From positions 1 through 64,000 of the forward strand of contig NZ_LMSD01000009.1 in assembly GCF_001428045.1 (NCBI RefSeq): 64,000 bases of DNA. Reading direction: 5' to 3'. The stretch's first letter is position 1; each line of letters starts with the position of its first letter. The DNA is from Paenibacillus sp. Soil750. Its GTDB lineage: Bacteria > Bacillota > Bacilli > Paenibacillales > NBRC-103111. Positions 45,182 to 55,191 of this stretch are shown here, piece by piece. The position numbers and the translations under genes are program-made. The notes under the pieces were generated by a model, which did no database searches, had not been told where the DNA came from, and saw only the letters and a program-made list of their open reading frames with translations.

Positions 45182-47164
45182 ATGGTGAATTCCACGAGTA
45201 CACAGGCTGTCAACAACAAGGTGCGCATACATGATTCGTTTTGGGGTCCATTTATGGAGCTTGTGCGGGGGACGGTTATCCCTTATCAATGGGATGCTTT
45301 GAATGATGCGATTGCTGAAGCAGAGCCTAGTTATGCCATTCGTAATTTCCGTATTGCAGCAGGGCTTGAAGAAGGAGAGTTTGGCGGTTTCATTTTTCAG
45401 GATAGCGACCTTGCCAAGTGGCTTGAAGCGGTGGGGTATTCACTGGCGAACACGCCGGATCCTACGTTGGAACAAACGGCGGATGAGGTCATTGATTTGA
45501 TTGCCAAAGCTCAGCATGAGAACGGTTATTTAAACACGTATTTTACGATCAAAGAGCCAGGTCAGGCATGGACGAATTTGTATGAAGCACATGAATTATA
45601 TTGTGCGGGTCACATGATGGAGGCGGCTGTTGCTTATTACAATGCAACGGGAAAAAGAAAATTGTTAGATGTCATGTGCAAATTTGCTGACTATATTGAA
45701 ACGATTTTCGGTCGTGAACCTGGTCAGATCAGAGGCTATGACGGCCATCAAGAAATCGAACTTGCACTCGTTAAGCTTGCTCAAGTAACAGGAGAAGAAC
45801 GCTATGTGAAGCTGGCGCAATTTTTCATTGATGAGCGCGGTACGGAACCGAACTTTCTAGTTGAAGAGTGTAAGGTAAGAGAAGGATTTAGCTATTGGAC
45901 GCAAAAGAAGCAACCGATTCCGACAGTAGCGCAAATGGCGTACAATCAAGCACATAAGCCGGTTCGCGAGCAGGAAGTGGCCGTCGGTCATTCGGTACGT
46001 GCTGTTTATATGTATACAGCTATGGCTGATCTTGCCAGATTGACGGGAGATCAAGAGTTGCTCACAGCTTGCCGCCGCTTATGGGATAACACAACCAAGA
46101 AGCAGATGTACATCACAGGTGGCATAGGCTCAACACATCACGGTGAAGCTTTCACTTTCGATTATGATATGCCCAACGACACGGTTTACGCTGAAACATG
46201 TGCCTCAATTGGCCTCATCTTCTTTGCTCAGCGTATGCTGCAGCTAGAAGCGAAGAGTGAATATGCGGATGTCATGGAGCGCGCGTTGTACAACAATGTT
46301 ATTGGCAGCATGTCACAGGATGGCAAGCATTATTTCTATGTGAATCCGCTGGAAGTTTGGCCGAAAGCATCGGAGTTAAATCCAGGTCGACATCATGTCA
46401 AAGCAGAACGGCAGAAGTGGTTCGGCTGCTCATGCTGTCCTCCGAATGTGGCACGCTTGCTTAGTTCATTGAACAGTTATATCTACACGACTTCACCAGC
46501 GTTAAATACGGTCTACACGCATCTATTTATCGGCAGCGAGGCTCGCTTCGAGCTTGCCGTTGGCGAAGTTGCATGTACCCAGCAGTCAAAGCTTCCATGG
46601 GAAGGTTATGTCAGCATAGAGCTAACGTTGGCTCCGCAAGATCCGTTTACACTTGCGCTGCGCATCCCATCCTGGAGCCAGGGTGGAGCAGTTATGAAAA
46701 TCAACGGTGTACGGACTGCTTATGAGACTGTGAATGGTTATGCATCCGTTGAGCGGCAATGGGTACAAGGGGATATCGTGGAGTGGGAGCTTGCAGTCGA
46801 GGCGCAGTTGACTATCGCTCACCCCGCGATTCGAGCTAATGCTGGTAAAGTTGCGATTGAACGCGGACCTCTCGTTTATTGTTTGGAAGAAGTGGACAAT
46901 CGAACGCCTCTAGCCACCGTATCGATTGATGCCATGCAAAAGCTGCAAATGAATTACGATGCAGGTATGTTAGGCGGAGCCGTGGTGATTGAAGCAGAAG
47001 GCTGTGCCAATGAGTCTGCTTCTTGGTCGGAGGATACGCCGTACCGTCCATTCACACAGCAGGATGTTTCAGAGCGAGTGAAGCTCAAGGCGGTGCCGTA
47101 TTATCTCTGGGGCAATCGAGGAGTAGGCGAGATGGCAGTTTGGATACGCAAAGGCGGCGTGTAA
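45182..47164 (+). CDS. Glycoside hydrolase family 127 beta-L-arabinofuranosidase
   Basis: This 660-residue cytoplasmic enzyme belongs to the former DUF1680 group. It has an (alpha/alpha)6 barrel with HENGYLNTYF, NLYEAHELYCAGHM, YDGHQEIELALVKL and ITGGIGSTHHGEAF, then a beta-jelly-roll C-terminal part. The zinc-thiolate site of HypBA1-type enzymes is visible: Glu338 and Cys340 in YAETCAS, and Cys418-Cys419 in GCSCCPPNVAR, where one cysteine is the nucleophile in the known family. It would remove beta-L-arabinofuranose from imported oligosaccharides, for example from hydroxyproline-linked or pectic arabinan. The GAGGAG site precedes the ATG by 9 bases. Confidence 0.9.
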   Translation: MVNSTSTQAVNNKVRIHDSFWGPFMELVRGTVIPYQWDALNDAIAEAEPSYAIRNFRIAAGLEEGEFGGFIFQDSDLAKWLEAVGYSLANTPDPTLEQTADEVIDLIAKAQHENGYLNTYFTIKEPGQAWTNLYEAHELYCAGHMMEAAVAYYNATGKRKLLDVMCKFADYIETIFGREPGQIRGYDGHQEIELALVKLAQVTGEERYVKLAQFFIDERGTEPNFLVEECKVREGFSYWTQKKQPIPTVAQMAYNQAHKPVREQEVAVGHSVRAVYMYTAMADLARLTGDQELLTACRRLWDNTTKKQMYITGGIGSTHHGEAFTFDYDMPNDTVYAETCASIGLIFFAQRMLQLEAKSEYADVMERALYNNVIGSMSQDGKHYFYVNPLEVWPKASELNPGRHHVKAERQKWFGCSCCPPNVARLLSSLNSYIYTTSPALNTVYTHLFIGSEARFELAVGEVACTQQSKLPWEGYVSIELTLAPQDPFTLALRIPSWSQGGAVMKINGVRTAYETVNGYASVERQWVQGDIVEWELAVEAQLTIAHPAIRANAGKVAIERGPLVYCLEEVDNRTPLATVSIDAMQKLQMNYDAGMLGGAVVIEAEGCANESASWSEDTPYRPFTQQDVSERVKLKAVPYYLWGNRGVGEMAVWIRKGGV

Positions 47165-47182
47165 AACTTTGTGAATGATTGT

Positions 47183-47215
47183 AAGTCCTTCGGAGATGAA
47201 TCCGAAGGACTTTTT
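47183..47215 (+). terminator. Rho-independent terminator after the GH127 gene
   Basis: AAGTCCTTCGGA pairs perfectly with TCCGAAGGACTT around GATGAA, followed by TTT. Confidence 0.9.
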
Positions 47216-47269
47216 ACTGCGCTAGCGCGGGAACCACGCGGATCTGGTGCTGGAGGTTTTGACCGATAC

Positions 47270-47470
47270 GGTAAATAGATGGAAAAAAGGTAGTTATTTT
47301 CTCGGAAATTCGAGGTTGAGAGGGATTACCTGTATTTCCTACAGCTAATTTCATGACTTTCGGCCAGATGAGCGTATTTCCAGGATTTTAGCTGTATATT
47401 TTCCAGTTAAAATCATTTTCTTGTGAAAAATGGAGGATTTAACTGGAGGTTTTCCAGCTATTCCAGACCA
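47270..47470. repeat. Degenerate intergenic repeat, family A, copy 3
   Basis: The sequence contains TTTCCAGTTAA (47400-47410) and many related words: CCTACAGCTAATTTC, TTTTAGCTGTATATT, GGATTTAACTGGAGG and TTTTCCAGCTA. The words appear on both strands in alternation, so local hairpins are possible. The gap 47216-47500 has no gene. Confidence 0.5.
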
Positions 47471-47500
47471 TTACCAGCATAACCCAACCGCATCTGCCAC

Positions 47501-48367
47501 TTATTCCTCATGCTCAGGTCTTTCAGCAAGCCAATCCTCCAGCGTAGCCACACGTGATGGAAATTTGTAGCTTCTGGCTAGGAAGCCGACCCCATGCTGA
47601 ACCATAGGATCTTGATCTGTAGGTTGATAGCGCAGATCAACACTCCAGCGAACCGTATCGGACATGTTCGGAGTGGACATATGGAGGCAACGATCATTGA
47701 ATAGAATTGCGCTTCCTGCGGGTACAGGCAGGGCGACGGTTTCCGTTTTGCCAAGTTGACTATCTTTGAGCGCCGTATACCCTGTTCCAGTGTGCGTTTC
47801 ACGATGCCACTTGAGCACACGTTTGCGATGTGTCTGCGGCTTGATATGGAGGCATCCATTCACTTCATTGGCATCGACAAGTGGGATCCAGACGGTAATA
47901 ACGGGATTCGCATTCGCATCCGGCCAATACGATTTATCTTGATGCCAAGGAACTGCGCCAGCTGCTACTTTCGGGACCTTCGGCCGCACGTTATATACCG
48001 GATTAGCGAATAGCTCTCCGCCAATTAACGATTCTACCGCGTCCAAAATTTTCGGATTGCTCATCAAGGTGAAGTATCCAGGGATGCGGTCGCGCCAGCT
48101 TCTGCCGTATTTCAGAAAGTTTTCGGCGGACAGATCCTGAAATAGCTCAGCTAACCGATTTGGAAATGGCCGATCTTCAAGCTTATCCGTAATAACTCCA
48201 TCAGCGAACAGTTCGTCCGCAATCATCGACACCTTCTGAGTCATCGCTTCACGTGCAGAGGCCAAATCTTCTTCCGATAATAACTGGGGGATGATGAGAT
48301 AGCCCTGTTCCTCATAAAACTGCGATTGCTCCTTAGTTAAACTTCCGCTTCCATTTTGCTTAATCAA
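47501..48367 (-). CDS. Phytanoyl-CoA dioxygenase (PhyH) family oxygenase
   Basis: This 288-residue Fe(II)/2-oxoglutarate-dependent oxygenase has the double-stranded beta-helix ligands His142 and Asp144 in PWHQDKSYW and His229 in CLHMSTPN, with the 2-oxoglutarate arginine in VRWSVDLRY. The substrate is unknown; bacterial relatives hydroxylate small metabolites. It is divergent from an AraC regulator (48508) which probably controls it, suggesting a catabolic role. The TTG at 48367 is 9 bases after GGAGGG; upstream ATG/GTG starts lack or overlap that site. Confidence 0.82.
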   Translation of the reverse strand: MIKQNGSGSLTKEQSQFYEEQGYLIIPQLLSEEDLASAREAMTQKVSMIADELFADGVITDKLEDRPFPNRLAELFQDLSAENFLKYGRSWRDRIPGYFTLMSNPKILDAVESLIGGELFANPVYNVRPKVPKVAAGAVPWHQDKSYWPDANANPVITVWIPLVDANEVNGCLHIKPQTHRKRVLKWHRETHTGTGYTALKDSQLGKTETVALPVPAGSAILFNDRCLHMSTPNMSDTVRWSVDLRYQPTDQDPMVQHGVGFLARSYKFPSRVATLEDWLAERPEHEE

Positions 48368-48507
48368 CCTACTCACCCTCCAACAAGTGTTGTAATATAG
48401 AAAATATAACATGTCATATGGTTATTGTATTTGCTTCTGTGTTCGTATATTGATCAATTCTTCCGGTCATTCATATCATTAAATTACTTTCGAATGCGAG
48501 GGTTACT

Positions 48508-49362
48508 ATGACTTCCTTAACTGCCGTTAGTCCCTATGTAAGAGTGGGACATTATTATCAATTTCCAGTCGAACGCAACCAAGCTGAGGTGGGCAGAATC
48601 GGGTATTGCTATGCCTTTCATTTCGTTGCCGGAGGCAAAGGGGCGGTCAGCGCCAAGGGGAAAACATATCCGGTGAAGAAAGGTGATCTGATCTATTTTC
48701 CACCTGAAGTGGGTCACTCCTTTTACGCCCATCCAGATCAACCGTTAGCCACATATAACTTATATTGTGATTTATGGAATTATCAATTGAGAAGCAGTCA
48801 ACATCTCGTTTGGGACGAGTCTGACTTTAATCGTGACTTGCTAACGCACATTGTTCCGTGTTCAGAGCTGGACATGCTACCTGTCGTTACGCCTATCCAG
48901 CATGATGCTTCGCTAGGGCAATTATTCATACATGCCGTGACCCAGTCGAGGAAAAGTGACCACTATTCCGAATTAATCGTAAGCAATCTCCTCAAAGCAT
49001 TTCTTCTATCACTTGTACAAATTGCTTCAACGCCACACTTCATCGATTACCGAATGATTCCGATTATCGAGCGAATGGACAAGGAAGCGAACGCAAGTCG
49101 AGGTTATGATGAATGGATGAGCCAATGTGGGCTTCGGAAAACGCAATTCCATGAGCTATTCAAGCAAGCAACAGGAATATCGCCCAAAGCATACTGGACC
49201 AAAGCCATTATGAGGCAAGTGGAAGCAGCCCTGTGGGAAAGCAACCGTTCCATAACGGCCATTGCGGAGGATTTCGGGTATTCATCAGTCCATCATTTTA
49301 CCAAACAATTCACACAATTTCATGGTGTTTCACCAACGGAGTTCCGGAGGAGGAAAAATTAG
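48508..49362 (+). CDS. AraC-family regulator with cupin domain
   Basis: This 284-residue regulator has an N-terminal cupin (about 20-100: CYAFHFVAGGKGAVS, VKKGDLIYFPPEVGHSF). It ends in an AraC helix-turn-helix (about 185-284: SQCGLRKTQFHELFKQATG and ITAIAEDFGYSSVHHFTKQF). It faces the PhyH gene across a 140-bp gap rich in AT, and probably regulates it. The start has GAGGG about 7 bases upstream. Confidence 0.85.
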   Translation: MTSLTAVSPYVRVGHYYQFPVERNQAEVGRIGYCYAFHFVAGGKGAVSAKGKTYPVKKGDLIYFPPEVGHSFYAHPDQPLATYNLYCDLWNYQLRSSQHLVWDESDFNRDLLTHIVPCSELDMLPVVTPIQHDASLGQLFIHAVTQSRKSDHYSELIVSNLLKAFLLSLVQIASTPHFIDYRMIPIIERMDKEANASRGYDEWMSQCGLRKTQFHELFKQATGISPKAYWTKAIMRQVEAALWESNRSITAIAEDFGYSSVHHFTKQFTQFHGVSPTEFRRRKN

Positions 49363-49447
49363 AGTTTATATGCGAGATGGTTCCTGTACCATAAGTTAGT
49401 TCAATATAGACGTAAATAACTAGTATGTTACGATTTCTCCGATAAAC

Positions 49448-49501
49448 TATAATTTGTCTTAGAAATGGAAGGAGGGACCGCCAATTTGGTAAGCGCTTGC
49501 A
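49448..49501 (+). promoter_or_regulatory. -10 box, orphan ribosome-binding-like site and cre-like site of the S-layer gene
   Basis: TATAAT (49448-49453) is a good -10 with a weak -35. AAGGAGGGA (49469-49477) is a strong Shine-Dalgarno not near the gene start; a six-codon frame TTG...TGA (49486-49506) follows it. GGTAAGCGCTTGCA (49488-49501) matches the CcpA consensus with two mismatches. The leader is about 115 bases. Confidence 0.4.
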
Positions 49502-49573
49502 TTTGAAAAAGCGGGTTGATTGGAAGCAGTATGCATTGATTTTCGAATTCGACTAAGGAATGATGGAGGAAAA

Positions 49574-52500
49574 ATGAAAACAAACGTTATGAAGAAAAAG
49601 TTATCCGCAGTCATGGTATCCGTCATGATGTTCTCACTGTTTGCTTCCGTCGATTTTGCTTACGCAGACGCCACTACACCAACTACTTCAACTACAACGG
49701 CAACGACCCCAGCGGCAACAACGATGGACTCGGCATCCAAGTTTAAAGCTCTCAAAGACAAAGGTATTTTCGATGGTTCCGACGAATCAGGGTCAGCTGA
49801 ACTCGATAAAGAGGTGACACGGGCTCAGCTTGCCAAAATCTCCGTTTTGTTGAATGGTCTAAAGGAAGATGTTCCTTCAAGCGCCACATATACAGACCTA
49901 GGTGAAGCAAGCTGGGCAGCAGGTTATATCGGTGCAGCAACCAAAGCGGGCTATATGCAAGGTGTGGAGAAAGATCGTTTTGATCCAGCCGGCTTAGTCA
50001 CAATTGAACAAGCAGCTTCTGTACTTGCACGTGTTTTCAAGCTGGAGGCAGATGAAACCGATACGGCCAAAGTGAAGGGCATCGTGTCCGATTGGGCGAA
50101 AGGGAATGTGGCTTCTGCGATCAAAGTGGGACTCTTAGCTGACATGGCTGATTTCACCAAAACAGTGAATCGCGAGCTGCTTGTCAATGCCGCTTACGCA
50201 GCTTATCAGCTGATTCAAGCCGGAGGTCCCGTTGTGTCCAAAGTTTCTGTGGCTGACTTTAAAGCTACGGGAGCTAAAACACTCGTGGTCAAATTGAATG
50301 GCTCACTTGCTGACACGAGTAAGTTGACGGTTTCCATTCTTCGTGGCTCCATTACAGGATCAGTCGTTACAGGTGCTCAGAAGTGGAATACCAACAAGAA
50401 CGAAGTGACGATCACGTTGGATACGAAAATGACAGAAGGCCTTTATACAGTTAAGGTTGAGGCTGTCAAAGATGGCGGATTAACCGTGGATAAAGGAACG
50501 GCAGAAGTGTCTGTTGGCAACGAGAAAATCACGCAAATTGATTTCACGACACCGTCGGATAAGATTGCTCAGGGGAAAGTCAAACTGACTTTTAAAGCTG
50601 TGAATCAGTACAAGGAAGTGTCCGATCTGAGTGCAGCCGTATTTACCATCAATACAAGCCTAGATGGAGATGCGATACCTGCGGGTGATTCACAGTCAGT
50701 TATGCTCGATGTTACCCATGCCGTCTACAGCAACAAGCTGCGTCAAGACTCGCAAGTGATCGTCACCATCATGGCTCCGGATTACTCCGTGACCGCCAAT
50801 AAGACATTTACGGTTGGTGAATTGCAATCGGTTAGTAAAGTTGAACTGAGCGAGGTTGTTTATGTGAGTGGGAAGACGAAATTCGAGGCTGGTGATCTGG
50901 TTTCGGTTCCTTACAAGGCTTATGACCAATATGGTTATCCCGTTACGGATTTGGATATTTTAACAAACAGCACGTTAACAAGCTCCACTGCAACAGGTGT
51001 AATCGATATGTCTGCAACAAGTCCTGCAAAAGGATTTGACTTTATTGCTGACGAAACCGGAGATGGCATTCCCGAGTTGAAGGTCAAAGCTGCTTCTAAC
51101 TTTACTAACTTCAGCATCCAGGATGTCACGCTTACGTTGACGGGACTTGGATCAGGTCAATCCGTTTCCAAGGTGATGAAAGTGGCTGCTTCCAAAGCGC
51201 CTTATGAGATTAGCATAGGTAACTTCCCGAATACGGTAGCGGTGGGTGACGAGGATTTCTATTTGCCAATCGTTGTCAAAGACCAAGGCGGGACGATCCT
51301 TACGACAGATGAAGTTGTAGAAAATGCCGATAAGATAAGTGTATTTGGATTATCAAACGGCAGTATATCAGTTGGCGCCAAGGATTCACTTGGCAGACTA
51401 ATTGGCGGAATCGAGAAGAGTGGTGCAAATAGAGGTACAATTCGCGTCTCCGATTTAAAAACCTTATCAGACGTTAATAAAGGTCCGTTAACGATTAAAG
51501 CTGCGCTCCTAACAAGTGAGAAAACGGCTGTGAATAGCACGAATATTGTTGCCAAGCGTTTTCCGAAAACCGTATACTTCTCCGTTGTACCGAAACCTAA
51601 GATGCTTCCTTCGCTCGAAATGGTGAATGGAAGAACGGAGAATGCGTTCCGTTTGAAATTCAAAGATCAGTATAATGAGGATTTTGATCGCGATTACCGA
51701 GGCTATTCGATGAAATTATCTTTTGCCAAAACGTCTGGTACGGTTACAGATGCAGTTTATGTACTCAGAGGAAGTACAACTGCCTTCTTGGACACAACTA
51801 AAACATCATTTATCGTAAGGGGTGTAGATGGCACGGTAGAAGGTTATGACTCAGGTAAAGTGTCAACTGATTTCGGTTATTATCGAGATCGCGATTTCTT
51901 CTTTATTGCCAAGGTTGGCGATAACAATGAAGGTACGTACCAGGTTACAGCTCAGTTGTATAAAGGGGATGAGGCTGCGGTTGCCGCAGGATCAGCATCC
52001 TTAATGTCAACAGCCATTGGTACGACGCAGCTTCTGAAAGGTCGAGAAGCCAATAATTTGGTTTATACACTGACACCATTTGCTAATGGCATTTATGCTG
52101 TCGATAAGGTTAAGGATACGCTGCAAGGCTCACTTACGAACGTCATTAATAACGTTTATTCAACAGAAGGTGTGTCTTTAGAGAATATGTTTTCGGGCAA
52201 AGTTGTACTCACGGCGAAGGATGCTAACGGCAATATTGTTCAGCTCCCGAACAACACGATTCAACAGTTGAAATCGGTCACGACTTCCAATACGAGAGCT
52301 TCTTCCATAGTGAATAAGCCAAGAGCTGATGGTGCTGTTGCAAACGCTCCTGACGGGTATGGGATTCGTGGTAAGGATGTTGGAACAACTAGCATATCCG
52401 TTCTATTCAAGCCATCTAACTACACGGGTAATAAAGTGGCTTTCCTCGATAACATCGCCATTAAAGATGATCCATTAGTCGTTAGCTCACTAACAGCAAC

Positions 52501-53098
52501 TTATAATGGGAAAGCAAGAATTATGGGACTGTCGCAGTTGAAAGCAGGCGTTAACATTTTTACAGGTAATACCATCGATACGGTGGCCAAGAAATTGCTG
52601 CTGAAACAAACGTTTAGCAATATTACGCTAATGGATCAATATGGCAACAATGCCTTTAGAAACAGTTCGGTGATCCGTGTAGCACCCATTTTCGGTATTC
52701 AAATCTTTATTAGCAATGTCAAATGGACGAATGATAACATTGTACCAGATTCAGGATATCTTGCAGTTGAATCCAATATTACAGGTGTTAACAATGTGAA
52801 TGGATTGTCTAACCAGCCTTATCCTTTAGCAGGAGATGAAACCGCTGGCTATACCTATCCATCCACAGACGCGGATATTGGTGCAACCGCAGGCGGTAAA
52901 GTCGATCTTACCGACTGGGTATTCTCCACAATTAATAGTAAGATCAGATTATATCGCGGAGATGCGAAGTATATCTACAAACCAGCAATATCAGCGATTG
53001 ATGGAACACCTGTCGAGGTGGCTTCCTTCACAGCAACAATGATTACGGCCAACGGGAAAAGCATTTCGGTTGATGTGTACCCGGATCCATTGAAGTAA
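49574..53098 (+). CDS. S-layer protein with N-terminal SLH domains
   Basis: This 1174-residue secreted protein has a signal peptide (1-about 31, ending AYADA), a Thr-rich linker and three SLH repeats (about 50-220: KFKALKDKGIFDGS, TYTDLGEASWAAGYIGAATKAGYMQG, DRFDPAGLVTIEQAASVL, VNRELLVNAAYAAYQLI). The SLH repeats bind secondary wall polymer. The rest is a series of beta-sandwich Ig-like domains typical of S-layer lattice proteins (KVSVADFKATGAKTLVVKL begins the first). It is probably a major cell-surface protein. ATG 49574 has GGAGG 6-7 bases upstream. Confidence 0.85.
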   Translation: MKTNVMKKKLSAVMVSVMMFSLFASVDFAYADATTPTTSTTTATTPAATTMDSASKFKALKDKGIFDGSDESGSAELDKEVTRAQLAKISVLLNGLKEDVPSSATYTDLGEASWAAGYIGAATKAGYMQGVEKDRFDPAGLVTIEQAASVLARVFKLEADETDTAKVKGIVSDWAKGNVASAIKVGLLADMADFTKTVNRELLVNAAYAAYQLIQAGGPVVSKVSVADFKATGAKTLVVKLNGSLADTSKLTVSILRGSITGSVVTGAQKWNTNKNEVTITLDTKMTEGLYTVKVEAVKDGGLTVDKGTAEVSVGNEKITQIDFTTPSDKIAQGKVKLTFKAVNQYKEVSDLSAAVFTINTSLDGDAIPAGDSQSVMLDVTHAVYSNKLRQDSQVIVTIMAPDYSVTANKTFTVGELQSVSKVELSEVVYVSGKTKFEAGDLVSVPYKAYDQYGYPVTDLDILTNSTLTSSTATGVIDMSATSPAKGFDFIADETGDGIPELKVKAASNFTNFSIQDVTLTLTGLGSGQSVSKVMKVAASKAPYEISIGNFPNTVAVGDEDFYLPIVVKDQGGTILTTDEVVENADKISVFGLSNGSISVGAKDSLGRLIGGIEKSGANRGTIRVSDLKTLSDVNKGPLTIKAALLTSEKTAVNSTNIVAKRFPKTVYFSVVPKPKMLPSLEMVNGRTENAFRLKFKDQYNEDFDRDYRGYSMKLSFAKTSGTVTDAVYVLRGSTTAFLDTTKTSFIVRGVDGTVEGYDSGKVSTDFGYYRDRDFFFIAKVGDNNEGTYQVTAQLYKGDEAAVAAGSASLMSTAIGTTQLLKGREANNLVYTLTPFANGIYAVDKVKDTLQGSLTNVINNVYSTEGVSLENMFSGKVVLTAKDANGNIVQLPNNTIQQLKSVTTSNTRASSIVNKPRADGAVANAPDGYGIRGKDVGTTSISVLFKPSNYTGNKVAFLDNIAIKDDPLVVSSLTATYNGKARIMGLSQLKAGVNIFTGNTIDTVAKKLLLKQTFSNITLMDQYGNNAFRNSSVIRVAPIFGIQIFISNVKWTNDNIVPDSGYLAVESNITGVNNVNGLSNQPYPLAGDETAGYTYPSTDADIGATAGGKVDLTDWVFSTINSKIRLYRGDAKYIYKPAISAIDGTPVEVASFTATMITANGKSISVDVYPDPLK

Positions 53099-53104
53099 TG
53101 TAAC

Positions 53105-53141
53105 GACCGTTCCTTGGTATTCTACCAGGGAACGGTTTTTT
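53105..53141 (+). terminator. Rho-independent terminator after the S-layer gene
   Basis: ACCGTTCCTTGGT pairs with ACCAGGGAACGGT (one wobble) around ATTCT, with a T run. Confidence 0.88.
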
Positions 53142-53241
53142 AAATTTTTAGACCAATGATCATCACCTCTTGGCAGTCAAGTTGTCATAGAAGTTATCTG
53201 TGTGAAGTAAGGATAAATAAACCAGAAAGGGGCGAGAAACG

Positions 53242-55191
53242 ATGCGTACAATGGATTCAAACGAGTCCTCCTCAGAGGCAAATATACGCTGGCATTTAGG
53301 TGAAGGAGCAGGAATCGTCTGGGACATTCATCTTGGACATCTAGCGCACCAGGATCATGTCGAAATGAGTGGGAAAGAGATTTCCCTCATCGTGATGTAC
53401 GGTATAGATTCGGAAGGTGGCATTATTTTAAAGCGCAAAGTCGTATGGCCAGGCTTGCGCACGATTCCGAATGATACGCATGCTAGTTTAATGGAGGCAT
53501 TTGGACAGGAGCTTATGCCGAGTATGCGTGTTGGGGGTCAACCTGTCCAAGAAAAACTGTTCAAAATTACATTCGACGGGATTCTGCATATGGCTTCTGT
53601 TTCCGATCAAGGCGTTCTGGTTCGTAGAACTGTATTTCCGGCGAGAGATAAACCGTATGCGTTTGAACGCGTTCAAGTTCAGAACATGACGGAGGACTCT
53701 GTGCAGCTCGAAATTGGGCGGATAGCACGTGTATACTATCGAAGAGGTACCAAAGGGGTCTATAAGGTGGAAGCGGGACATGATGCGCCATCAATCGTGG
53801 AGCTGAGAGCAGGTGAGACGCTGGAATTCAAGAGTTGGATCTGTGCTTCGACATTGCAGGGATCCTATGAAAGTCTCGACGTGTTATACGAGGAAAGGAA
53901 GCGGCGGGAATTCTTGAAGGAGATCAGTTCGTCATTGCAGCTTGAAACGCCAGAGCCTCATTTGAACCGGATGTTTGATTTGGCCAAAATCCGTGCGGCG
54001 GAGAGTATTTTTCGCACCAAGTGCGGTTTCATGCACTGTCCCGGTGGCGGATCCTACTACGCGGCCGTATGGACGAACGATCAGGCGGAATATGCGGGTC
54101 CATTTTTCCCTTTTTTAGGCGAGCAAGATGCAATGGAGGCATCCTTGAATGCCTATCGACTTTATATGCCGTTCATGGGACCTGACTTCCACCCCATACC
54201 ATCCTCAATCATCGCCGAAGGCGTAGATATTTGGGAGGGGGCGGGAGATCGAGGGGATGCGGCGATGTACGCCTATGGTGCGGCGCGGTTTGCACTGGCG
54301 AGCGGCAACCAAAGATTGGCCGAGGAGCTATGGCCAGCTATCGAATGGTGTTTGGCATATTGCCGGCGGAAGCGAACCCAAGCTGGCGTTGTCGCATCAG
54401 ATTCGGATGAACTGGAGAATCGCTTTCCTAGCGGTGACGCCAATCTGTTCACATCTTCACTTGCATACGGTGCTCTTCTTTCGTCCGCTCACCTTGCGCG
54501 AGCAGTCGGAAAAGCGGATCAAGCTCCACGCTTAGAGGAAGAGGCGGCTGAACTGCGAGAAGCGATTGAATCCCATTTTGGCGCAACTATTGAGGGATAC
54601 GAGACCTATCGCTATTATGAAGGAAACGACATTCTGCGTTCGTGGATTTGTGTACCTCTGACAATGAATATCTTAGATCGCAAGGAACAGACGATTGCAG
54701 CCTTATTCTCTTCGCGATTGTGGGTAAACGGCGGACTTGTCACGCAGGCGGGGGAAACTACTTACTGGGATCGCTCCACATTGTATGCACTTCGGGGCAT
54801 TCTCTATGCGGGCGAAATAGAGCTGGGGATCACACATCTGCTCGAATATTCGCGAAATAGATTGCTTGGCGAACATGTTCCCTATGCGGTTGAAGCATTT
54901 CCCGAAGGTAATGGGCGGCATCTCTCTGCGGAAAGCGCGCTTTACGCACGAGTCATTGTCGAGGGCTTATTCGGCATCGTGCCCACGGGTCTTCGTACCT
55001 TTTCCTGTTCGCCTCGAATGCCTGAACACTGGGACACGATGGCGCTTCGTTCAATCCGAGCGTTCGATTCTTGTTTCGATCTAGTCGTTACCCGTGGTGA
55101 CGAAGGGGTATTAATAACATGTGTGACATCCGAAAAGCAGGAAACTTATCTATGGGATCAAGATGGCTCGATAACAATTCATCTGCGGTAA
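53242..55191 (+). CDS. Six-hairpin glycosidase-like protein
   Basis: This 649-residue cytoplasmic protein has an N-terminal beta-sandwich (about 1-235) followed by an (alpha/alpha)6 barrel (about 240-580: RMFDLAKIRAAESIF, YYAAVWTNDQAEYAGPFFPF, GAGDRGDAAMYAYGAARFAL, SDELENRFPSGDANLF) and a small C-terminal beta domain. This architecture occurs in GH63, GH78 and GH15-like enzymes. I cannot assign a family or name the catalytic pair, although Asp/Glu in SDELENRF and GDRGD are candidates. It has no signal peptide. The ATG has AAAGGGG about 9 bases upstream. Confidence 0.6.
   Translation: MRTMDSNESSSEANIRWHLGEGAGIVWDIHLGHLAHQDHVEMSGKEISLIVMYGIDSEGGIILKRKVVWPGLRTIPNDTHASLMEAFGQELMPSMRVGGQPVQEKLFKITFDGILHMASVSDQGVLVRRTVFPARDKPYAFERVQVQNMTEDSVQLEIGRIARVYYRRGTKGVYKVEAGHDAPSIVELRAGETLEFKSWICASTLQGSYESLDVLYEERKRREFLKEISSSLQLETPEPHLNRMFDLAKIRAAESIFRTKCGFMHCPGGGSYYAAVWTNDQAEYAGPFFPFLGEQDAMEASLNAYRLYMPFMGPDFHPIPSSIIAEGVDIWEGAGDRGDAAMYAYGAARFALASGNQRLAEELWPAIEWCLAYCRRKRTQAGVVASDSDELENRFPSGDANLFTSSLAYGALLSSAHLARAVGKADQAPRLEEEAAELREAIESHFGATIEGYETYRYYEGNDILRSWICVPLTMNILDRKEQTIAALFSSRLWVNGGLVTQAGETTYWDRSTLYALRGILYAGEIELGITHLLEYSRNRLLGEHVPYAVEAFPEGNGRHLSAESALYARVIVEGLFGIVPTGLRTFSCSPRMPEHWDTMALRSIRAFDSCFDLVVTRGDEGVLITCVTSEKQETYLWDQDGSITIHLR

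Noticed and set aside
53242-55191. Firm assignment to GH78 or GH63
   Set aside because: The six-hairpin fold is suggested, but I could not identify the catalytic pair of either family.
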